Positions 1-5,824 of a stretch of DNA of 5,824 bases are shown in pieces. Under the pieces are notes generated by a model. The model was not told where the DNA came from and did no database searches. It worked only from the letters and a program-made list of their open reading frames with translations. Origin of the DNA: an uncultured Eubacteriales bacterium (GTDB taxonomy: Bacteria > Bacillota > Clostridia > Oscillospirales > CAG-272); NCBI GenBank assembly GCA_934462885.1, contig CAKSJC010000115.1, forward strand, positions 1-5,824, in the 5' to 3' direction. Within the stretch, counting starts at the first letter, position 1, and each line of letters starts with the position of its first letter. A program made the translations under genes and the position numbers.

Positions 1-784
1 TCATAACAAGGAATGAAAGCTTTGTCATGAAATCCTTTGTGTACATTGTTTTAAGTGTAGAGAAAAAGAACTTCGACATACCCTCGACAAGCTTTAATGT
101 GATATTACCGGTAAAACCGTCGGTAACAAGTACATCGCACGGTCCGTTCGGGATTTCTTTTCCTTCAACATTTCCGATAAACTTAACAAACTTGTTTTCT
201 TTCAGCTTTGCGAAAGCGTCGATCTGCACCTGAGTTCCTTTATGTTCCTCTGTTCCGTTATTAAGCAAACCAACAGCCGGATTAATGCCATAAAGATTTT
301 TCATATAAATCGAACCCATTATCGCCCACTGGACAAGATAATCGGCTGTCACATTTACATTAGCGCCGGAATCCATCAGAAGTATTGGTCTTTCAAACGG
401 CATTATTGTCGCTATACCGGATCTCTGTACTCCTTTTATATTTCTCACAATGAGCGAAGAACCGACATGGAGCGCTCCCGTATTTCCTGCGGAAACAAAC
501 GCGTCTGCCTTATCTTTCAGAAGATTGAGTCCGACGCTCAAAGATGAATCCTTTTTTGCGCGCACAACCGAGAGTGGGTCGTCTTCCATCGTGATCTCTG
601 TCTCGGTATGTACGATATCAAGTATCCTTGAATCATTTCCGGCTGATTTAAGGTATTGTTCAATTTTCGGTTTATTTCCGACAAGTATAATTTTTGATTT
701 GTATTTCTGAGATGCAAGAAAAGCGCCTTTTACTATTTCGGCAGGAGCGTTATCTCCTCCCATAGCATCAATAACAATATCCAT
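1..784 (-). CDS. plsX: Phosphate acyltransferase PlsX (3' end beyond window)
   Basis: PlsX is a peripheral membrane enzyme that converts acyl-ACP and phosphate into acyl-phosphate, the acyl donor used by PlsY in the first step of phosphatidic acid synthesis. I translated the minus strand from the ATG at 782-784: 261 codons are open to the window edge, out of a usual 330-345, so the C-terminal quarter is missing. Family signatures are clear: the N-terminal DAMGGDNAP at residues 6-14, SAGNTGAL at 98-105, LLNNGTEEHKG at 173-183 and VTDGFTGNITLK at 220-231. The start is supported by a GGAG ribosome binding site (791-794) six bases upstream and by the family's typical M-x-I-x-x-D-A-M-G-G-D beginning. 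It lies 26 bases after trmFO, too close for a separate strong promoter to be obvious, so it is probably in the same transcript. In related Clostridia acpP and rnc often follow; that is inference, as they are outside the window. Confidence 0.96.
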   Translation of the reverse strand, partial: MDIVIDAMGGDNAPAEIVKGAFLASQKYKSKIILVGNKPKIEQYLKSAGNDSRILDIVHTETEITMEDDPLSVVRAKKDSSLSVGLNLLKDKADAFVSAGNTGALHVGSSLIVRNIKGVQRSGIATIMPFERPILLMDSGANVNVTADYLVQWAIMGSIYMKNLYGINPAVGLLNNGTEEHKGTQVQIDAFAKLKENKFVKFIGNVEGKEIPNGPCDVLVTDGFTGNITLKLVEGMSKFFFSTLKTMYTKDFMTKLSFLVM

Positions 785-810
785 ATCCAACTCCACTTAT
801 TTTATTTTTA

Positions 811-2133
811 TTAAAAAAGGATCTTTGATATTTCGTCCGTCTTTTCAAGAGCGCGTGCCGCAATCGCTTCATTTCTGGCTCTTTTTCCGCCCTTTACTTT
901 TTGGTTAAGAGGAGCTACTACCCCGAAGTTTGCGTTCATTGGCTGAAATACCGTTTTATCTCCGTGTGAAATGTACCATGCCATAGCGCCTGTCATGGTT
1001 TCTTCCGGGAATATAAACGATTCTTCTCCTCTGCTCCTTCTCACAGCGTTGATTCCCGCCACGAATCCGGAAGCAGCAGATTCAATGTATCCCTCTACTC
1101 CCGTCATCTGTCCGGCAAAAAAAATATTATGGTTAGTTCTCATCGAATAATCCGCGTCGAGTAGTTCAGGCGAGCAAAGAAACGTATTCCTGTGCATTAC
1201 GCCGTAGCGAAGAAATTCAGCGTTTTCAAGCCCCGGTATCATTCTGAACACTCTTTTTTGTTCCGGGAAAGTAAGGTGCGTCTGAAATCCGACGAGATTG
1301 AACATTCCTCCTGCCTCGTTCTCGCGTCTGAGCTGAACTATCGCGTAATATTCTTCTCCCGTTTCGGGATTTTTTATTCCGACGGGTTTCATAGGTCCGA
1401 AGCGAAGAGTATCCTCTCCTCTTTTTGCCATAACTTCAACAGGCATACAGCCTTCAAAAACTTTTATTTTGCCACCGCACTCGAAATCATGCAGTTCAGC
1501 TTCTTTTGCGGTAACAAGCGCATTATAAAAAGCTTTATATTCGTTTTCGTTCATCGGGCAGTTTATATAATCCGGAGTTCCTTTGTCGTAACGAGAAGCA
1601 TAAAAAGCTTTCGTCATGTCGATAGATTCTGCGTCGACGATAGGAGCAGCGGCATCGAAAAAGAAGAGACTTTTATATCCTATCATATCGGATATTTTTG
1701 AAGCAAGCACGTCCGATGTGAGAGGACCTGTCGCAACTACCGTTACCTCGTCATCGGGAATATCAGTCGCTTCCGCTTCGACTATCTCAATATTTTCACA
1801 TTCTCTGAGCTTACTTGTAACATAATCCGAGAATTTGTCTCTGTCTACCGCAAGCGCTCCGCCTGCCGCTACCCGCGTCGCTTTCGCCGCCTCCATTATG
1901 AGAGAGCCCATACGGAAAAGTTCTTCCTTCAGAAGTCCTGCGGCGTTTGTCAGTTCTGCCGAGCGAAGAGAATTTGAACAGACAAGTTCGGCAAAGCCGT
2001 TGCTGTGGTGAGCGGGAGTTTTCTTTTCCGGTTTCATCTCATAAAGAGTTACCTCTGCTCCGGCTTTTGCCGCCTGCCATGCTGCCTCGCTTCCGGCAAG
2101 TCCCGCGCCGTATACATTTACATGATTTTTCAT
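811..2133 (-). CDS. trmFO: TrmFO: folate/FAD-dependent tRNA (uracil-54-C5)-methyltransferase
   Basis: This cytoplasmic flavoenzyme makes 5-methyluridine at position 54 of the tRNA T-loop, using methylene-tetrahydrofolate as carbon donor and reduced FAD, unlike SAM-dependent TrmA. The 440-residue protein has normal family length. It opens with the dinucleotide-binding GAGLAGSEAAW (residues 9-19), then NGFAELVCSNSLRS (45-58) with Cys52, and FEGCMPVEVMAKRG (226-239) with Cys229; these match the two functionally important cysteines known in Bacillus and Thermus TrmFO. The C-terminal FAD-binding FFAGQMTGVEGYIESAASG lies at 338-356. All key residues are present, so it should be active. The ATG at 2131-2133 has an AGGA ribosome binding site (2143-2146) nine bases upstream. 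Translation ends at two consecutive TAA codons with a third two codons on, showing that TAA is a genuine stop in this genome. It follows topA after 95 bases and precedes plsX by 26. The older gene name is gid. Confidence 0.97.
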   Translation of the reverse strand: MKNHVNVYGAGLAGSEAAWQAAKAGAEVTLYEMKPEKKTPAHHSNGFAELVCSNSLRSAELTNAAGLLKEELFRMGSLIMEAAKATRVAAGGALAVDRDKFSDYVTSKLRECENIEIVEAEATDIPDDEVTVVATGPLTSDVLASKISDMIGYKSLFFFDAAAPIVDAESIDMTKAFYASRYDKGTPDYINCPMNENEYKAFYNALVTAKEAELHDFECGGKIKVFEGCMPVEVMAKRGEDTLRFGPMKPVGIKNPETGEEYYAIVQLRRENEAGGMFNLVGFQTHLTFPEQKRVFRMIPGLENAEFLRYGVMHRNTFLCSPELLDADYSMRTNHNIFFAGQMTGVEGYIESAASGFVAGINAVRRSRGEESFIFPEETMTGAMAWYISHGDKTVFQPMNANFGVVAPLNQKVKGGKRARNEAIAARALEKTDEISKILF

Positions 2134-2228
2134 TACAAATGATCCTAAACTTAATTGTTGATAGATAAGCTAAATTTAACTGTATTCTGAGCTGTTTACA
2201 AGGTATTTAGATCGACTGCCGTTTCATG
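2134..2228 (-). promoter_or_regulatory. topA-trmFO intergenic gap with a weak candidate promoter
   Basis: This 95-base AT-rich gap is the largest in the window. On the minus strand a -35-like TTGTAA (2196-2201) and a -10-like TAAATT (2173-2178) are separated by 17 bases; each matches four of six sigma-A consensus positions. Transcripts from it would carry a leader of about 30 bases before trmFO. There is no GC-rich stem followed by a T-run, so I see no terminator for topA and read-through is expected. In AT-rich DNA such matches occur by chance, so the promoter is only a candidate. Confidence 0.25.
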
Positions 2229-4514
2229 TCATTTTTCGGCGGTATTTTCTCCGTTTTTATCCTCGGATGAAGCTTTTTGCTCTGATTTATATCCGCATCC
2301 CTCTTTTTTACAGAAAAGCTGATTCTTTCCTTTTTTCTGATATAACATTCCGCCGCATTTAGGACATTTTTCGTTAGTCGGCATATCCCATGATGAGAAA
2401 TTACACTCAGGATACCGTGAACAACTGTAAAACACGGTTTTATTTTTGCCGTATTTTGTAACAATATCAGCTCCGCATTCCGGGCATTTTACACCGAGAG
2501 ATTTTACTTTCTGTTTTGTAAATTTACATTCAGGGTATTTCGAGCAAGCCCAAAAGCTCCCGTATTTTCCGGTACGCAGAACCATATCAGAACCGCAAAG
2601 TTCACACTTCATTGGAGCGATTTCAGCCTTTTTTTCAACGAGACCCTCGTTGGTCTTGGAAAGAGGCTTTGTATTCTTACATGCCGGATAATTCGGGCAA
2701 GCCGCAAATTTTCCGAATCTTCCGTTTTTAACTATCATGCGGCTTCCGCAATGTTCGCAGATGATATCCGTTTCTTCCGCGGGTATTTCTACTTCAATAT
2801 TTCCAATTTCCTCAACTGCTCGGTCAAGCTCTTTCTTAAAATCGTCATAGAAATTTTCCAAAACATTGAGCATCGTATCGTTACCGCTTTCAATATCATC
2901 AAGCTTATCTTCCATTGAAGCTGTGAATTCGTAATCTACGATATCGGGAAAATGCTTGCACATAAGTTCTGTTATAACTTCGCCGAGAGGAGTCGGAACG
3001 AGAGATTTACCCTCGCGTTTTACATATCCTCTTGAAATTATCGTTGTAATTATAGGAGTATACGTGCTTGGACGTCCTATTCCTTTTTCCTCAAGGAACT
3101 TAACAAGAGACGCTTCCATATATCTTGCGGGAGGTTCTGTAAAATGCTGTGAAGGTTTTACGTTCTTCGCACTAAGAAGTTCTCCCTCGCTTATTGCAGG
3201 AAGCTTCGTATTTTCGTCCTCAGATTTCGGGTCGTCTGTCGACTCCTCGTAAAGCGCCATAAAACCGGGGAATTTGACTGTATATCCGCTCGTCCTGAAT
3301 AGGTATCCGGCGCATGCAAAGTCGCTCTGAACTGTTGAAAGCTCCGCGGATTCCATTTGGCTTGCGATAAATCTGTCCCATATAAGTTTATAAAGCTTAT
3401 ACTGATCTGATGTGAGATATTTCTTTATCTTCATCGGTTCAAGCTTTGTTCCGGACGGACGGATCGCTTCATGTGCATCCTGTGCTTTTGCTTTCGTTTT
3501 ATACACTCTCGTTTTTTCGGGAACGTATTCTTTACCGTATTTTTCCTCGATATATGATTTTGCTGCGATTTTCGCTTCATCGGCGATTCTTAACGAGTCT
3601 GTACGCATATACGTAATAAGACCCTGTACTCCGCCGTTCTCGTTTCCGAGATCCACGCCTTCGTAAAGTTCCTGTGCGACTTTCATCGTTCTCTGCGACT
3701 GGAAATTCAGTTTTCTGGAGGCTTCCTGCTGCAATGTCGATGTGATAAACGGAGGCGCGGGATTCTTAAACTTCTTCCCTGTTTTGATCTCTTTGACCTT
3801 AAATTTTCCGTCAACCACCGCGTTTACTATACTCTGCGCATCGTTCTCGGATTCAAGTTCGATCTTTTTACCGTCCTCGGCGCTTCCGTAAAATTTTGCG
3901 GTAAACGACTGACCGCTTTCAGTTTCAAGGAGCGCCTCTATCGTCCAATATTCTTTAGGAACAAAAGCTCTTATTTCGTTCTCGCGCTCAACTATGATAC
4001 GGGTAGCGACGGACTGAACTCTACCGGCTGACAGACCGCTTTTAACGGTCTTCCAAAGGAACGGACTGAGTTTATACCCTACAATTCTGTCAAGCATACG
4101 TCTCGTCTGCTGAGCATTTACCGTATTCATATCTATCTCACGCGGATGCTTTATAGATTCCTTTACCGCGCTCTTTGTAACTTCGTTGAAAGTTATTCTC
4201 TTCGCTTTTTCCGCCGGAATATCGAGAGCTGTTACAAGATGCCACGCGATAGCTTCCCCTTCTCGGTCAGGGTCCGTTGCGAGATATATACAGTCAGCTT
4301 TTTTTACTTCTTTTTTTAGATCTTTAATAAGATCGCCTTTACCTCTGATATTTATATAATGCGCTTCAAATCCGTTTTCAATATTGATTCCAAGCGTCGA
4401 TTTTGGAAGATCGCGCACGTGACCTTTTGAAGCTATTACTTTATATGCTGATCCGAGATAACCGTTAACGGTATTTGCTTTCGGAGGAGATTCCATTATA
4501 ACAAGATTGTGCAT
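2229..4514 (-). CDS. topA: Type IA DNA topoisomerase I
   Basis: This enzyme relaxes negative supercoils by breaking and rejoining one DNA strand through a 5'-phosphotyrosine link, with Mg2+ at the TOPRIM domain. The 761-residue protein is complete. TOPRIM spans about residues 1-115, with Glu8 in MESPPK, GHVRDLPKS (31-39) and the acidic DPDREGEAIAWHL (81-93). NAQQTRRMLDRIVGYKLSP (133-151) and GLSAGRVQSVA (160-170) mark the DNA-binding core. The catalytic tyrosine is Tyr302 in GLITYMRTDS. Four four-cysteine zinc fingers follow: Cys 586/589/606/612, 637/640/657/663, 677/680/698/704 and 717/720/735/740. That is one more than I recall for B. subtilis TopA, and the last finger is followed by a charged Lys/Glu tail. 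The ATG at 4512-4514 has GGAG (4522-4525) seven bases upstream and gives the standard N-terminus. The first motif is slightly atypical (ESPPKAN instead of ESPAKAK), but the glutamate and first lysine are kept. Confidence 0.98.
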   Translation of the reverse strand: MHNLVIMESPPKANTVNGYLGSAYKVIASKGHVRDLPKSTLGINIENGFEAHYINIRGKGDLIKDLKKEVKKADCIYLATDPDREGEAIAWHLVTALDIPAEKAKRITFNEVTKSAVKESIKHPREIDMNTVNAQQTRRMLDRIVGYKLSPFLWKTVKSGLSAGRVQSVATRIIVERENEIRAFVPKEYWTIEALLETESGQSFTAKFYGSAEDGKKIELESENDAQSIVNAVVDGKFKVKEIKTGKKFKNPAPPFITSTLQQEASRKLNFQSQRTMKVAQELYEGVDLGNENGGVQGLITYMRTDSLRIADEAKIAAKSYIEEKYGKEYVPEKTRVYKTKAKAQDAHEAIRPSGTKLEPMKIKKYLTSDQYKLYKLIWDRFIASQMESAELSTVQSDFACAGYLFRTSGYTVKFPGFMALYEESTDDPKSEDENTKLPAISEGELLSAKNVKPSQHFTEPPARYMEASLVKFLEEKGIGRPSTYTPIITTIISRGYVKREGKSLVPTPLGEVITELMCKHFPDIVDYEFTASMEDKLDDIESGNDTMLNVLENFYDDFKKELDRAVEEIGNIEVEIPAEETDIICEHCGSRMIVKNGRFGKFAACPNYPACKNTKPLSKTNEGLVEKKAEIAPMKCELCGSDMVLRTGKYGSFWACSKYPECKFTKQKVKSLGVKCPECGADIVTKYGKNKTVFYSCSRYPECNFSSWDMPTNEKCPKCGGMLYQKKGKNQLFCKKEGCGYKSEQKASSEDKNGENTAEK

Positions 4515-4569
4515 TTATTAACTCCGCGCCGGGATCTCCGGCAAAAATTCTTATTTTTGTAAGTAAATT
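4515..4569 (-). promoter_or_regulatory. topA: Two small inverted repeats in the topA leader
   Basis: The 55-base gap before topA contains, in transcription order, an AT hairpin (CAAAAAT and ATTTTTG arms, 4-base loop, 4542-4559) and a GC hairpin (GCCGG and CCGGC arms, 5-base loop, 4528-4542). The two share the base at 4542. The GC stem ends two bases before the GGAG ribosome binding site of topA, so it could influence translation initiation. Neither is followed by a T-run on the minus strand, so they do not look like a rho-independent terminator. The stems are read directly from the sequence; any regulatory role is inference. Confidence 0.3.
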
Positions 4570-4743
4570 TCAATCGTTTTCAGACTGCATTATATCTTCC
4601 TCGGAAACGCGCATGAAATATCCGCCTCCGCCGCATTCAACCGCGCCGGAAAGTTCAAGCGCGGTAAGCGCACTCATAATAAAGTCTATTGAAAACTCGC
4701 TGTCTACCAATTCGTCCGGAAGTGTCGGGACGTTCGGTTTCAT
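4570..4743 (-). pseudogene. dprA: Detached C-terminal winged-helix domain of DprA
   Basis: A 57-residue open frame lies in exactly the same frame as dprA, its ATG (4741-4743) only six bases after the dprA TAA (4750-4752). Its product contains PDELVDSEFSIDFIMSALTALEL (roughly residues 9-31), then SGAVECGGGGYFMR (32-45). This fits the DprA winged-helix pattern of a DEL helix, a recognition helix ending in ALTxLEL, and a G-rich wing before an aromatic residue. Reading through the TAA would place one residue, often Tyr in this position (TAT or TAC), between DENEIRL and NKMK, restoring the domain's first helix. It may be a fragment of dprA after a recent nonsense change, a sequencing or assembly error, or a separate small protein made by reinitiation. 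No good ribosome binding site is seen; the nearest AGG is 12 bases from the ATG. It ends at TGA, 55 bases before topA. Confidence 0.72.
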
Positions 4744-4749
4744 TTTATT

Positions 4750-5824
4750 TTATAACCTGATTTCATTTTCATCAAGCAGATCAAATTCAATTTTCTTGGA
4801 TATTACCGTTTTTTTATCAGAATTTACAGTTTGTTTTTTGTTTTTTCGATTACTATTTTTCTTTTCGCTCCGGAAAAGTGAAGAATTAACGCTTCGGTCG
4901 TGTTCATTTATCTCTTTTTCGCCGAAATCATCTGATCGAACATCATCTTTTGATGGTTCAATCATCGTTTTTTCGTCATATCCGGCGTTTTTTGCCAGCT
5001 TGCCTCCGTATGATCCGTTTCCGTAGTAGTTATGTCCGCTGTCTCTTGCACTTATCCGCTCCTTATCCATAGATTCCTTGGAGAGAAAATCCATATTCAG
5101 ATTCCGCAATTTTAAATGCGCTTTTTGAACATTTACGGTCGCGGGATACAAAAATTCAAATTCGGAAAGAATATCTTCGGCGGTTACAACCGGAAGCGCA
5201 CCGTCGCAGATTAGCTGATTTGTACCTTCAGCTCCGTTTTCTCCAATCTTGCCGGGAACTGCAAAGAGTTTTCTGCCCTGTGCGACTGCGTTTCTTGCAG
5301 TGATGAGCGATCCGCTTTTAAGGTCTGCTTCTACCACCACGGTAGCGTCCGAAATCCCGCTCATTATTCGATTTCTCACCGGAAAATGGCGTCCAGCCGG
5401 CGGTGAACCCGGAGGATATTCCGAAATCACAGCTCCTTTTGATATTATATTGTAATAAAGATTTCTATGCTCACGCGGGTATATCACATCGACTCCAGAA
5501 CCGAGCACAGCTACTGTTTTTCCGCCTGCGTCAAGAGCGCCGGCAAGAGCCATGCTGTCCGCGCCGAGCGCCATTCCGCTGACTATCACCGAGCCTCCGA
5601 ATGCAAGACCTGCACCAAGAGAATACGCAATACGTCTGCCGTAATCCGTCATCGTTCTCGTTCCTACCACAGTAGTCAGCAGATTATCGCTGCAATTCGG
5701 CAAAGTTCCGCGAGCATACAAAACGACCGGCATATCGGGCATAGTTCGGAGAGAAACAGGATAATCCGAATCAAGCGGCGTCACTACATACGCGCCGACA
5801 GCGCGGCATTTATACAGTATAGAT
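4750..5824 (-). CDS. dprA: DNA-processing protein DprA (5' end beyond window; winged helix cut off by in-frame TAA)
   Basis: DprA/Smf binds single-stranded DNA and loads RecA during natural transformation; many non-competent bacteria also keep it. The frame is open to the right edge, with 357 codons visible. The GTG at 5782-5784 is an internal valine (context GAYVVTPLDSDYP), not the start, because coding similarity continues upstream. Numbering from the first full codon (5821-5823), the Rossmann-fold domain shows VVGTR (52-56), SGMALGADS (82-90), VLGSGVDVIYP (106-116), FPVRNRIMSG (147-156), SGSLITAR (170-177), AVPG (188-191) and GTNQLI (200-205). From about 240 to 345 (nt 4789-5106) the chain is a hydrophilic, Lys/Ser/Asn/Asp/Glu-rich linker, far longer than usual. 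The stop follows DLLDENEIRL, inside what should be the first winged-helix helix. The rest of that domain continues in frame downstream (4570-4743). The core could still work, since some DprA proteins, such as the pneumococcal one, lack the winged helix. topA follows. Confidence 0.93.
   Translation of the reverse strand, partial: SILYKCRAVGAYVVTPLDSDYPVSLRTMPDMPVVLYARGTLPNCSDNLLTTVVGTRTMTDYGRRIAYSLGAGLAFGGSVIVSGMALGADSMALAGALDAGGKTVAVLGSGVDVIYPREHRNLYYNIISKGAVISEYPPGSPPAGRHFPVRNRIMSGISDATVVVEADLKSGSLITARNAVAQGRKLFAVPGKIGENGAEGTNQLICDGALPVVTAEDILSEFEFLYPATVNVQKAHLKLRNLNMDFLSKESMDKERISARDSGHNYYGNGSYGGKLAKNAGYDEKTMIEPSKDDVRSDDFGEKEINEHDRSVNSSLFRSEKKNSNRKNKKQTVNSDKKTVISKKIEFDLLDENEIRL

Noticed and set aside
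27..710. Overlapping short plus-strand open frames at the left end.
   Set aside because: The minus strand here is continuous plsX coding sequence with every expected motif; the plus-strand frames are shadows.
1192..1701. 169-codon plus-strand open frame opposite trmFO.
   Set aside because: It lies wholly antisense to an unmistakable trmFO, has no recognisable protein features and is best explained as a shadow of the real gene.
4528..4559. Rho-independent terminator between dprA and topA.
   Set aside because: The GC stem is followed on the minus strand by GCGGAG and not a T-run, and the other stem is nearly all A/T.
4750..4752. Recoding of TAA as a sense codon, or an alternative genetic code.
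   Set aside because: trmFO ends with two adjacent TAA codons plus a third two codons later, and family length fits termination there, so TAA terminates normally. No special read-through context is visible.
4809..4846. A-rich runs on the coding strand in the dprA linker, including an in-phase A-AAA-AAC heptamer (4840-4846), resembling a -1 frameshift site.
   Set aside because: The winged-helix remnant is in the same frame as dprA, so no frameshift is needed to reach it. Shifting to the -1 frame meets TGA within about eight codons. The runs fit Lys/Asn codons of the linker.
4613..5026. 137-codon plus-strand open frame opposite the 3' part of dprA.
   Set aside because: Its Phe/Ser-rich product is the complement of the A-rich Lys/Asn/Glu linker codons. 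It spans the dprA stop but has no recognisable domain and no convincing ribosome binding site.
5782..5784. GTG as the dprA start codon.
   Set aside because: The frame stays open to the window edge, and the residues before it (GAYV) continue the typical DprA sequence leading into the DSDYP segment, so the true start lies outside the window.

Overview
The window holds a compact run of four genes, all read from the minus strand. In transcription order (right to left) they are dprA (DNA-processing/competence protein, start beyond the right edge), topA (DNA topoisomerase I), trmFO (folate/FAD-dependent tRNA m5U54 methyltransferase) and plsX (phosphate acyltransferase, end beyond the left edge). 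The dprA-topA-trmFO order is a classic Firmicutes arrangement. Together with the use of TrmFO rather than TrmA and an estimated GC content of 40-45%, it points to a member of the Clostridia, perhaps an Oscillospirales/Ruminococcaceae-like gut lineage. The phylum-level call is fairly safe; anything finer is a guess from gene order.

Layout: 4750-5824 encodes the DprA Rossmann-fold domain followed by an unusually long hydrophilic linker, ending at an in-frame TAA. Just past that stop, in the same reading frame, 4570-4743 encodes what looks like the missing DprA C-terminal winged-helix domain. A 55-base gap with two small hairpins leads to topA (2229-4514), which is complete, with catalytic motifs intact and four C-terminal zinc fingers. 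A 95-base gap, the largest in the window, leads to trmFO (811-2133). Only 26 bases separate trmFO from plsX (1-784, 261 codons visible). No rho-independent terminator is visible between any of the genes, so they are probably co-transcribed, perhaps with an extra weak promoter before trmFO.

The genes share no pathway. They are housekeeping functions linked by conserved synteny: recombination/competence (DprA), supercoiling control (TopA), tRNA T-loop modification (TrmFO) and phospholipid precursor synthesis (PlsX). No RNA genes, mobile elements, CRISPR arrays or long repeats were seen, and no gene-free stretch exceeds 300 bases. I see no undescribed system here. The one observation that merits real follow-up is the stop codon splitting dprA inside its winged-helix domain.
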